From IMG/VR virus record IMGVR_UViG_3300027852_000092, positions 1-39,572 of that record: a DNA stretch of 39,572 bases. One strand, 5' to 3'. The notes under the pieces were generated by a model. It was not told where the DNA came from, did no database searches, and worked only from the letters and a program-made list of their open reading frames with translations. This DNA comes from a virus. A program made the translations under genes and the position numbers. Positions 1 through 6,498 of the stretch are shown here, piece by piece (within the stretch, counting starts at the first letter, position 1; each line of letters starts with the position of its first letter).

Positions 1-1
1 T

Positions 2-205
2 CTGCCCATGACCGGTGACGGTAAAGGCGCTGAGATGGCGACTGTGACTGACGAAGTGTCGGGCCTGTCGGTTCGTGCGCGTATGTGGTACGACGGCGGC
101 ACCGCGACGAACTTCGTCGCTCTGGATGCACTGTATGGTACTCAGGTCCTCGACCCGATGCTCGGTGTCCAGGTCAAACGTGCGACCACGGTCTATCCGG
201 CCTAA
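2..205 (+). CDS. Major capsid protein, C-terminal fragment (5' end outside window)
   Basis: An open frame enters from the left edge and stops at 205. About 67 residues are visible. The segment around VSGLSVRARMWYDGG, followed by a hydrophobic stretch and a short LDALYG motif, resembles the C-terminus of P22-type coat proteins, which end with a beta-rich segment describing a coat protein that matches sequence from the wider family. It is followed by a strong hairpin, as expected after a highly expressed capsid gene, and by small head genes and connectors. The beginning of the protein lies outside the window, so the ATG at 8 is only an internal methionine. The assignment rests on the short tail and on gene order; another head protein is possible. 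Confidence 0.55.
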   Translation: MPMTGDGKGAEMATVTDEVSGLSVRARMWYDGGTATNFVALDALYGTQVLDPMLGVQVKRATTVYPA

Positions 206-241
206 GTGATTAAGGCGGGCGCTTCGGCGCCCGTCGATCAC
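206..241 (+). terminator. Hairpin with UUCG loop after the capsid gene
   Basis: The stem GGGCGC (217-222) and GCGCCC (227-232) encloses a TTCG tetraloop and extends to about nine pairs at 214-235. An outer GTGAT (206-210) and ATCAC (237-241) pair starts right at the capsid stop codon. There is no clear T-run, so it may act as a partial terminator or as an mRNA 3'-end stabiliser. Confidence 0.6.
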
Positions 242-276
242 TAAACGAAACCCACCCGACAACAAGGAGCCAAACC

Positions 277-537
277 ATGGCTAAGAACACAGAGACTTTT
301 GCCGTCTCAAAAGGCAAATCCGACAAATTCTTCGGCTACGCTGACGCGGGCCAAATCGCGCGCTCAAATGGCGTCCTGAAACTGTTCGACGCTGACAAGG
401 CCGAGAAGATCAAGATTCAGAAAAAGGTTGACGCTGAGGCGACCAAACAAGCCTCAGTTGACGCCGCGCAGACCGACGCCAAGAAAGCAGGCGGTTCCGA
501 CGCTGGCGCAGTCCGCAAAGGGCCTGCTTCGAAATAA
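277..537 (+). CDS. Small charged protein of the head module, unknown function
   Basis: The 86-residue protein starts at an ATG preceded by AAGGAG (about 265-270). The first half is a mixed fold (FGYADAGQIARSNGVLKLFDADKAEKI). The second half is rich in Lys, Ala and Asp with low complexity, likely helical or disordered. There is no signal peptide or membrane segment. It lies alone between two hairpin terminators directly after the capsid gene, a position that in siphoviruses often holds head decoration or head-completion proteins. That role is inference from position only, since the sequence matches no family I recognise. Confidence 0.6.
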   Translation: MAKNTETFAVSKGKSDKFFGYADAGQIARSNGVLKLFDADKAEKIKIQKKVDAEATKQASVDAAQTDAKKAGGSDAGAVRKGPASK

Positions 538-560
538 GGCGCGCTCACTTCGTTTAAACG

Positions 561-592
561 ACGAGGCGCGTCTACTCGGCGTGCCTCGTTTT
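561..592 (+). terminator. Rho-independent terminator
   Basis: ACGAGGC (561-567) pairs with GCCTCGT (583-589) around a 15-base loop, followed by TTTT (589-592). It lies 24 bases after the stop of the 277-537 gene. The palindrome TCGTTTAAACGA (550-561) abuts the left arm. Confidence 0.6.
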
Positions 593-623
593 GAATCAAA
601 CACACTCATTCGCTGGAGGCGAC

Positions 624-887
624 ATGGACGACAACACACCAATCCAGTTGACCCGCGGCGAATTGAAAGCCGTGATAGAAGAAGCGGTCGACAACAGCCT
701 AACCAAAATGGGCATCGACACGCACGACCCAATCGAAATGCAACGAGACTTCCAGCATCTGCGCGACTGGCGCATTGCGGTGAAGTCGGCACAGTCAAAA
801 GGTTTCCTGACGATCATCGGATTGCTCACGGCAGGCATTGTGGCAGCGTTGTGGCTCGGGTTCAAAGCAATGGTTCAGCAACCTTAA
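624..887 (+). CDS. Small single-pass membrane protein, unknown function
   Basis: The start at 624 is chosen over an in-frame upstream one because GGAGG sits at 615-619, giving an 87-residue protein. Residues 1-50 are acidic and helical (ELKAVIEEAVDNSLTKMG, then DPIEMQRDFQHLRDWR). Residues 55-82 form one hydrophobic segment (FLTIIGLLTAGIVAALWLGF), so it is probably membrane-anchored with its N-terminal domain in the cytoplasm. It resembles short phage proteins of the DUF6127 kind found in alphaproteobacterial phages, but I hold this loosely. It is too short and has only one membrane segment, so a holin role is possible but not shown. Confidence 0.6.
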   Translation: MDDNTPIQLTRGELKAVIEEAVDNSLTKMGIDTHDPIEMQRDFQHLRDWRIAVKSAQSKGFLTIIGLLTAGIVAALWLGFKAMVQQP

Positions 888-951
888 ATTCTCATTGGGT
901 AGCGCTTCGCGCTTCGTCAACGATGTGAACGAACTGAACTAGGAGTGAAGA

Positions 952-2586
952 ATGCCAAAAGTGATCGACGTGACTGCTGAGCAGACGGCAGAGACATTTA
1001 TCAAGAACCGTTTCAACATGCGCGCCACGTCGCGCGAGTTGGGTGTCTCACGAGGCACAGTCAAGTCGCGATTGATCGAAGCGGAAGACATGGGTTTCAA
1101 TTTTGACAAACCTGTCTCGGGCGGCAAGCTGAAAGAAGATCCTGTCGTCGTCAGACCGCTCCCGCCCAAAGGCGAACTCAAGCGGTACATTATCACCTCC
1201 GCACAAAACAACACGGACGCGAACGTCCCATTCTTCACCAACCTCATGACCTACGCCGACTATCTCGACGCCGAGATCTTGGTCGGAACATTCGCCTACA
1301 ATCGGAACGCATATGTGCGCGGTGTGAAACGCGACAAAGGCCCGACTGCAGATGATCGAATGGCCGATTGGTACGATCCGATCCTGACCCCTTATCTAAC
1401 AGACGAACGCGTCGAACTCGCACCTATGCTGCATTGGTGTGGGCATATCAACATAAGCCCCACAGCAACCCGGCCTCTGTCGTCGCTCGAGGCCTACACA
1501 GGCCTTGCGTCGGCAATCTTCCCGCACACCAAGTTCGCTATGCAGTCAGTCGCAGGCACGAAGGACGACGGCGCCAAGTTCGGTTATACGACGGGCGCAG
1601 TGACCATGCTGAACTACGTCGAAAAGAAAGCAGGTTTCAAAGCCTCATTCCACCACACGTTCGGTGCGCTCATTGTCGAGGTCGATCACGATGGTGATTG
1701 GTTCGTCCGTCAATTGAACGCATCAACAGACGGTTCGTTCTACGACATTGACGACAACGGAGCGATCTACATCCACGACGGTGAAATAGAAGACGCAGAA
1801 GTCGAAGCGATCAACTGGGGCGATTTCCACGTCCGCGTGATCGACGAAGAAATCTACTCGCTCGCATTTGGCGAGAATGGGATCATGGACACGTTGCGTC
1901 CTCGCACGCAACTCGTCCACGACATTCTCGACTTCAAGTCGCGCAATCACCACGAGTCGAAAAACATTCGACGCAAGTATGAGAAATGGAAACGCGGCGA
2001 GGAGTGCGTGCGCGCCGAGATCAAGGAAGTGGTCGAATGCCTCGAAGACATCAAGCGCGACGATTGCTTGACCGTCGTCGTTGACTCAAACCACGACAAC
2101 GCATTGACGCGATGGATCGACGACGCTGACTGGAAGCATGACGCTGTGAACGCGGAATTCTATCTCGAAGCGTCGCTCGACTGGATCCGAAACGGCGCGA
2201 ACAACAACGACTACCATGTGCTGCGCGAGGCGTGCCATCGTGAAGGTCTGGACAAAGAAATCATCTTCCTCGGCGCAGATGAGTCGTTCGTGATATGCGG
2301 AGACGAGCATGGCGGGATCGAATGTGGGATGCACGGTCACCTTGGGCCTAATGGCGCACGAGGCGCACCGCTTGGCTTGTCGAAGATCGGTCGACGTTCG
2401 AACACAGGGCACACTCACAGCGCGCAGATCATAGACGGCTTATACGTCGCGGGCACAATGACCAAGCTGCGCCTTGACTACAACACAGGCCCCAGCAGCT
2501 GGTCGCACTCGATCATTGTCACCTATCCCAACGGGAAACGCACGATAGTGACCTGCTTCAACGGTAAGTGGCGCGGCTCCACCTAA
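952..2586 (+). CDS. HTH plus calcineurin-like metallophosphoesterase-fold protein (phage A1-like)
   Basis: The 544-residue protein starts after AGGAG at 941-945. Residues about 15-45 form a helix-turn-helix (MRATSRELGVSRGTVKSRL). The C-terminal half carries signatures of calcineurin-like phosphoesterases: SNHD near residue 380 (motif III), a His-rich GMHGHLGPNG near 462, and GHTH near 486 (motif V), then a beta-rich tail. The usual N-terminal metal motifs DxH and GDxxD are not obvious. At the matching place I see ITSAQNNTDAN and VGTFAYNRN, so one half of the metal site may be lost. The architecture recalls the T5 pre-early A1 protein type, which acts on DNA, but this is a memory-based analogy. 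It sits inside the structural module, between capsid and connectors. A nuclease or regulator role is inferred. Confidence 0.55.
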   Translation: MPKVIDVTAEQTAETFIKNRFNMRATSRELGVSRGTVKSRLIEAEDMGFNFDKPVSGGKLKEDPVVVRPLPPKGELKRYIITSAQNNTDANVPFFTNLMTYADYLDAEILVGTFAYNRNAYVRGVKRDKGPTADDRMADWYDPILTPYLTDERVELAPMLHWCGHINISPTATRPLSSLEAYTGLASAIFPHTKFAMQSVAGTKDDGAKFGYTTGAVTMLNYVEKKAGFKASFHHTFGALIVEVDHDGDWFVRQLNASTDGSFYDIDDNGAIYIHDGEIEDAEVEAINWGDFHVRVIDEEIYSLAFGENGIMDTLRPRTQLVHDILDFKSRNHHESKNIRRKYEKWKRGEECVRAEIKEVVECLEDIKRDDCLTVVVDSNHDNALTRWIDDADWKHDAVNAEFYLEASLDWIRNGANNNDYHVLREACHREGLDKEIIFLGADESFVICGDEHGGIECGMHGHLGPNGARGAPLGLSKIGRRSNTGHTHSAQIIDGLYVAGTMTKLRLDYNTGPSSWSHSIIVTYPNGKRTIVTCFNGKWRGST

Positions 2587-2593
2587 TTAAATA

Positions 2594-2608
2594 AATAAGT
2601 CGCTTATT
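2594..2608 (+). promoter_or_regulatory. Operator-like inverted repeat, copy 1
   Basis: AATAAG-TCG-CTTATT is a perfect 6-bp dyad with a TCG centre, immediately after the 952-2586 gene and upstream of the connector/tail operon. The core ATAAGTCGCTTAT recurs at 31719-31731 on the same strand and at 22315-22327 on the opposite strand next to the HTH gene. It is probably a binding site for a phage-encoded regulator. Confidence 0.6.
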
Positions 2609-2626
2609 ACCAGGACTCCTTTTCGA

Positions 2627-2655
2627 TTGATCAACAGCACCTACTCCCGTAGGAT
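2627..2655 (+). promoter_or_regulatory. Possible sigma70-like promoter for the connector operon
   Basis: TTGATC (2627-2632) and TAGGAT (2650-2655) are separated by 17 bases, each matching 4 of 6 consensus positions. It lies 27 bases upstream of the 2682 start and just downstream of the operator-like repeat. A small hairpin CCTAC-TCCC-GTAGG (2640-2653) overlaps it. The call rests on consensus match only. Confidence 0.3.
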
Positions 2656-2681
2656 CGCCGTGACGAAAGGACCCGTTTACC

Positions 2682-3167
2682 ATGGCTTTGACTGTTGGCA
2701 CTGACGCATACGAGACTCTAGCAAACGTTCGCACCTATTGGGCGGATCGTGGTGATACCGCATGGGCGGCTCTCACGGACGCCGATGCTGAGGTCTACAT
2801 CCGCAAGGCGACCGATTGGGTCGACCGCACTTACTCATTCATTGGTGACAAGGCAACAGCAGCTCAGCGACTGAAATGGCCGCGCACAGATGCAGTCGTC
2901 GAGTCGTTCACTTTGTCGAGCACAGAGATCCCGTGGCAGGTCGAGGAAGCTACCGCGCAGGTCGCTGAAATGTTCCGCCTCGGAACCTACGACATGGAAG
3001 GCATCGTCACCGACGACGCCGCAGCCATCTCGAAGCAGAAGGTTGATGTGATCGAAGTGCAGTATGACACAAGCAAACGTCTCGGCTCCGGCGACATTCC
3101 GTCGCACGTTTACGAGATCCTGCGTCCTGTCATTCTCGGGAACAGCGGAGGCTTGCTGCGAGCATGA
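2682..3167 (+). CDS. Head-tail connector (DnaT-like family)
   Basis: The 161-residue protein begins with the family's typical MALTVGTDAYETLANVRTYW, followed by AEVYIRKATDWVD and RLKWPR, then PWQVEEATAQVAEM. This is the small helical protein often labelled DnaT-like single-strand DNA-binding protein in phage genomes, although its position next to the neck genes makes a head-tail adaptor role more likely. It overlaps the next gene by four bases. A weak AAAGGA Shine-Dalgarno lies upstream. It probably forms a ring under the portal. Confidence 0.7.
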   Translation: MALTVGTDAYETLANVRTYWADRGDTAWAALTDADAEVYIRKATDWVDRTYSFIGDKATAAQRLKWPRTDAVVESFTLSSTEIPWQVEEATAQVAEMFRLGTYDMEGIVTDDAAAISKQKVDVIEVQYDTSKRLGSGDIPSHVYEILRPVILGNSGGLLRA

Positions 3168-3553
3168 GTTTCTACGAAGGACTCCGGGACGATACCGCAG
3201 GGCCATTGATTGCCCAGTTCGGTCAGGATGCGTTCTACCGCACCTACGACTCCGAGACCTACGACAATGCGACGGGCAAAACGACGCCCGGTGGTGCAAC
3301 AGACACCGCGATCAAATGCCTTGACCTTCCTTTGAAGGAACGCGAGTTCTCGGAGGAGGTCACTGCGATGGCTCAGGCCATGCTTTTGGTTTCTGCGAAG
3401 GAGCTCGCTGCTGCGAGCATCACGCCTGCGGTGGACGCGTTCGTTCAACGTGGGACAAAGATTCACCAGATCCTGGCCATCAACACGGTCGGGCCTTCTG
3501 GCGTCGCGGTCATTTACAAAATGGCAGTGACTGAGCATACGGAGGTGATCTGA
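3164..3553 (+). CDS. Head closure / head-tail adaptor protein
   Basis: The 129-residue beta-rich protein has its ATG inside the stop of the previous gene, with GGAGG at about 3149. Segments such as AIKCLDLPLKEREF, AMLLVSAKEL and DAFVQRGTKIHQILAINTVGPSG fit the small beta-barrel stopper proteins of siphovirus necks (Hc-type), which plug the DNA channel after packaging. Its place as the second gene of a connector / closure / neck / terminator series supports this. No catalytic motif is visible. The family call is from pattern and gene order. Confidence 0.6.
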   Translation: MSFYEGLRDDTAGPLIAQFGQDAFYRTYDSETYDNATGKTTPGGATDTAIKCLDLPLKEREFSEEVTAMAQAMLLVSAKELAAASITPAVDAFVQRGTKIHQILAINTVGPSGVAVIYKMAVTEHTEVI

Positions 3554-3966
3554 TGCCTCGCGGTTTGTCGCCTCGCGCGTTCGCTCTTGACCTGAAGAAA
3601 TTCGGGAAGGTGACACGCGAAGAAGCAAAAGTGATCTTTCAGAAGATCACCATCGACCTGGACAGTCGCGTCGTTCTTCAGACGCCTGTCGATGAAGGAA
3701 CAGCGCGCGGGAATTGGTTCCCGTCACTCAACAAGCCATCGGGTGCGATGGACGAGAAGATAAAAGACAAAAGCGGTGCTGCATCAATTGCACGCATCAC
3801 CGCAACAGCGGCAGGTGCTGAGCTAGGCGACACGGTCTGGTTGACGAACAACCTGCCTTATATCCTACCGCTCGAGAACGGGCACTCAGGTCAAGCGCCT
3901 GAAGGTATGGTCGACGAGAATTTGAATGCCGTGCAGGCACAATATGGAGGCAAGATCGTTCGATGA
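3553..3966 (+). CDS. HK97 gp10-like neck / tail-completion protein
   Basis: The 137-residue protein has the hallmark TPVDEGTARGNW (about residues 38-50) and a C-terminal NNLPYILPLENGHSGQAPEGMV, both typical of the HK97 gp10-like tail-component family. This family sits at the head-tail joining region in siphoviruses. The start overlaps the previous stop (TGATG arrangement) and its own stop overlaps the next ATG, so the four neck genes are translationally coupled. Confidence 0.78.
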   Translation: MPRGLSPRAFALDLKKFGKVTREEAKVIFQKITIDLDSRVVLQTPVDEGTARGNWFPSLNKPSGAMDEKIKDKSGAASIARITATAAGAELGDTVWLTNNLPYILPLENGHSGQAPEGMVDENLNAVQAQYGGKIVR

Positions 3967-4370
3967 CTTACGCGGTCGCAAATGCAGCCATCCGGCAACG
4001 GTTCGAAACACAATGGGGCGCCACTTCGGCGGTCCAGTTCCCAGGAGTCAAGTTCGTTGAACCTGACGCCAAGTGGGTGCGTTTAAACATCGCGCAATCA
4101 GCGTCCGACTGGGCGTCGATGGGTGATCCTGGAAACAACGTCGAGCGAAACCTCGGCCAGGTCACTTTGCAAATCTTCACGCCGAAAGGCACCGGTGAAG
4201 GTGATGCGCTAGAACTTGCTGATCAGGCAAGGGCTGTGTTCCGCTCATGGCAGGACGTGGCATCAGGAGTGAGGTTCGTGGTACCTCCTTACTCCCGCGT
4301 GATCGGTAACGGAGACAAATGGTATCAAATCAACGTTGTTGCGCCATTCCGGTTCGACGACTTCACTTAA
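3963..4370 (+). CDS. Tail terminator protein (DUF4128-like)
   Basis: The 135-residue protein begins with MTYAVANAAIRQRFETQWG and has the alternating pattern VKFVEPDAKWVRLNIAQS, then GQVTLQIFTPKGTGEGDALELADQARAVFRSW. This matches the DUF4128 tail-terminator family, functionally equivalent to lambda gpU, which caps the tail tube before head attachment. The gene ends 18 bases before the tail-tube start. One GTTTAAAC octamer lies inside it at 4081-4088 and forces a TTA leucine codon. Confidence 0.72.
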   Translation: MTYAVANAAIRQRFETQWGATSAVQFPGVKFVEPDAKWVRLNIAQSASDWASMGDPGNNVERNLGQVTLQIFTPKGTGEGDALELADQARAVFRSWQDVASGVRFVVPPYSRVIGNGDKWYQINVVAPFRFDDFT

Positions 4371-4388
4371 GGGAAAAGGAGACTCCCA

Positions 4389-5588
4389 ATGCCTGATTTT
4401 GGCACATCCAACCGGGTGGCGCTCCGTCAAGTCGCGGAAGTGACTTGGGGCACCATTCCTGGTACTCCGACCTTCGAAGCCGTTCGCTTCACGTCGGAAT
4501 CACTGAACTACAATGCCGACTTCATCACGTCGGAAGAAATTCGTGCGGACCGTATGACGCCCGATACCATTCAGGTGTCGAGCCAAGCGGGCGGAGACAT
4601 CAATGGGGAATGGTCCTACGCGACCTACGACGCCTTCATTGCTTCCGCACTGTATTCCGCATGGGTTACGACCGCGACTGCTGAGGCCGCTCAAGTGGAC
4701 ATTTCGATCACCAAGACCGGCGGTACGCCGAACACTTGGACCATCGACTCGGCTGCGCTTGCTGACTTCACGGACAACTCGTTCGTCGTCGGCCAGTTCG
4801 TCAAGATCGCGGGTTTCTCGGTCGCAGGGGACTTCTGGGCTGAGATCACGTCGATTGCTACGCTGTCGCTGGGCATCAACCCACTGACCGACGTTGCGTC
4901 GGAAGCTGCGGGTGATTCTGTCACCGTGACGCCGCTCGACTACGTGCGCAACGGCACAACCAAAACGTCCTTCACGATCCAGAAGGCTTTCACCGATCTC
5001 AGCACGCCTGAGCTGTGGAACTTCACTGGCTCGCGGATTTCGACTTGGAACCTGGAACTGGCTACTGGCTCGATCCTGAACACGACCTTTGGCGTACTTG
5101 CCAAAGACGCGAACATGACCGAGACGCAGGAAGCTGGCGCGACGATCAACGCGGCCAACACCAACACGGTTCTCAACGCCGTGGACAACGTTGCGGCAAT
5201 CGTGTTCGATGGTGACCCAGGTGGCTCGACTTTCTACTTCAACTCGCTGTCGGTGAATCTCGACAACGCGTTGCGTGGTCAGGAGGCCGTTGGTACGCTT
5301 GGTCTGATCGGTGTGGAAGCAGGTCGTTTGCAGCTGACTGGCTCAATCGAACTGTACTTCGAGAACAGCGCGCTGTTTGACAAGTTCCGCGCTGCTACCG
5401 CGTTCGCCTTGACATTCCAGGCGCAGGACGCTGCAGGCAACGTCTACTTCGTGACCATCCCGCGTGCCAAGTACACGTCGATGGAAATCGTTGCAGGTGG
5501 CACCGACCAAGATATCTTCGCATCGGCACAGTTCGAAGGCATCATTAACTCGGCCGGTACATACCAGTACCAAATCAGCCGCGGTTAA
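4389..5588 (+). CDS. Major tail tube protein
   Basis: The 399-residue protein follows a strong AAGGAG and starts MPDFGTSNRVALRQVAEVTWGT, the usual opening of the phage tail-tube family (Phage_tube type). It then has TSEEIRADRMTPDTIQVSSQAGGDINGEWSYATYDAFI, where the enrichment of Thr, Ser and Asp in beta segments fits a tube ring subunit. Residues about 95-190 look like an inserted beta domain, which in this family can project from the tube surface. It is followed by a long hairpin terminator, consistent with high-level expression. Confidence 0.8.
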   Translation: MPDFGTSNRVALRQVAEVTWGTIPGTPTFEAVRFTSESLNYNADFITSEEIRADRMTPDTIQVSSQAGGDINGEWSYATYDAFIASALYSAWVTTATAEAAQVDISITKTGGTPNTWTIDSAALADFTDNSFVVGQFVKIAGFSVAGDFWAEITSIATLSLGINPLTDVASEAAGDSVTVTPLDYVRNGTTKTSFTIQKAFTDLSTPELWNFTGSRISTWNLELATGSILNTTFGVLAKDANMTETQEAGATINAANTNTVLNAVDNVAAIVFDGDPGGSTFYFNSLSVNLDNALRGQEAVGTLGLIGVEAGRLQLTGSIELYFENSALFDKFRAATAFALTFQAQDAAGNVYFVTIPRAKYTSMEIVAGGTDQDIFASAQFEGIINSAGTYQYQISRG

Positions 5589-5612
5589 TCCCGACATGTA
5601 GTGCGCACTATC

Positions 5613-5643
5613 GCGAGGCAGGTGGTCGGGTCGCCTGCCTCGC
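5613..5643 (+). terminator. Terminator hairpin after the tail tube gene
   Basis: GCGAGGCAGG (5613-5622) pairs perfectly with CCTGCCTCGC (5634-5643) across an 11-base loop, 25 bases after the stop. A weak T-containing tail (accttattctat) follows. A ten-pair GC-rich stem makes it likely to reduce read-through into the chaperone and tape measure genes. Confidence 0.7.
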
Positions 5644-5657
5644 ACCTTATTCTATCC

Positions 5658-5687
5658 TTGCATTTCTATGCCAGGATCTCGTATCTT
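5658..5687 (+). promoter_or_regulatory. Weak candidate promoter before the tail chaperone
   Basis: TTGCAT (5658-5663) and TATCTT (5682-5687) are 18 bases apart, between the tail-tube terminator and the chaperone start at 5726. The match is modest and based only on consensus. Confidence 0.2.
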
Positions 5688-5725
5688 CGAGGTTGTAAAA
5701 CCCGACTCCTTGAAAGGATACCCGA

Positions 5726-6127
5726 ATGAGCGATCTCCGCTTCGACATTAACGACTTCAAACTCGACAAGGCAGCCAAAGCAGATGGTGTCTGGATCGAG
5801 ATGGGCGGCGACGCTGCCTTCCTTGTTGCAGCCTTCGACAACCCGTCCTTCACCGACGCGTTCCGCAAGGCGACCAAGCCTTACAACGACCTGGGCAAAA
5901 CAATCTCCGAAGACGATCAACTCGAGATCATGGCTCGCACCATGTCGCAGTTCATCGTTCTCGACTGGCGCGGCGTGTTCGACGGTGACGACGAACTGCC
6001 TTACTCGCAGGACGCGGCCTACCGACTCCTGAAGGAGCTCGAGTGGATTCGTTCCAAGCTGATCACCGAAGCGCAGAACCTTGAAAACTTCAAGGCGAAG
6101 GCGAAGAAGGCCACAGCAAAAAACTAG
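5726..6127 (+). CDS. Tail assembly chaperone, short form (gpG-like)
   Basis: The 133-residue protein sits directly upstream of the tape measure, the conserved place of lambda G-type tail chaperones. It has a compact N-terminal domain and an alpha-helical middle (DDQLEIMARTMSQFIVLDWRG), and ends in a lysine- and alanine-rich helix (ENFKAKAKKATAKN). The last sense codons before the TAG contain a slippery heptamer, so a fraction of ribosomes should make a longer fusion. Chaperones of this kind coat the tape measure and recruit tube subunits. The gene starts after a GAAAGGA-like site. Confidence 0.82.
   Translation: MSDLRFDINDFKLDKAAKADGVWIEMGGDAAFLVAAFDNPSFTDAFRKATKPYNDLGKTISEDDQLEIMARTMSQFIVLDWRGVFDGDDELPYSQDAAYRLLKELEWIRSKLITEAQNLENFKAKAKKATAKN
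6118..6124 (+). promoter_or_regulatory. Programmed -1 ribosomal frameshift site (A AAA AAC)
   Basis: The heptamer A-AAA-AAC is positioned in the zero frame exactly as X XXY YYZ, just before the TAG stop at 6125-6127. Slippage by one base reads CTA-GAA-AGC and continues for 124 codons to the stop at 6496-6498. Siphovirus tail chaperones use this kind of site at the same location. Confidence 0.88.
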
Positions 6128-6498
6128 AAAGCTGCGTCCTCTGGGAACTGAACTATGGGGACCGAATTGAGCTCCTGGTGAAGATGTCGAGCGCGAGTGG
6201 TAAAACGCCTCCCGCGCTCGCAAATCGGCCAGAGCCAACTCGTCACGCAGCACCTTATTTATCCGCTTTCAAACGACTGCATTCTTCGCGTATGATAGCA
6301 CCTAACGGCCAGCCGTCTGGGATAGCCCTGTCTGAGATAGAATCCTATGCGCGAATGTTCGGGTTTGAGACCATGGACGACCGCTTCGACCTTTTGCACT
6401 TTGTGAAGGTATGCGACGACATCTGGTTGAAAGAAGTGAACAAGCGGAGAACCAAGACAGGTGGCAACCCAGGAAAGCACACTACGCGTAGGCGTTGA
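6124..6498 (+). CDS. Tail assembly chaperone, T-domain reached by -1 frameshift (gpGT fusion)
   Basis: This frame is open from the slippery site and begins LESCVLWELNYGDRIELLVKM, a classic opening of the T-part of GT chaperones, where a Trp-rich start precedes a helical region. No good Shine-Dalgarno precedes the internal ATG at 6181, which supports translation only as a fusion of about 257 residues (133 + 124). The T domain is the part that binds the tail tube protein in lambda. It overlaps the start of the tape measure gene by 38 bases, a typical arrangement. Confidence 0.82.
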   Translation, partial: LESCVLWELNYGDRIELLVKMSSASGKTPPALANRPEPTRHAAPYLSAFKRLHSSRMIAPNGQPSGIALSEIESYARMFGFETMDDRFDLLHFVKVCDDIWLKEVNKRRTKTGGNPGKHTTRRR

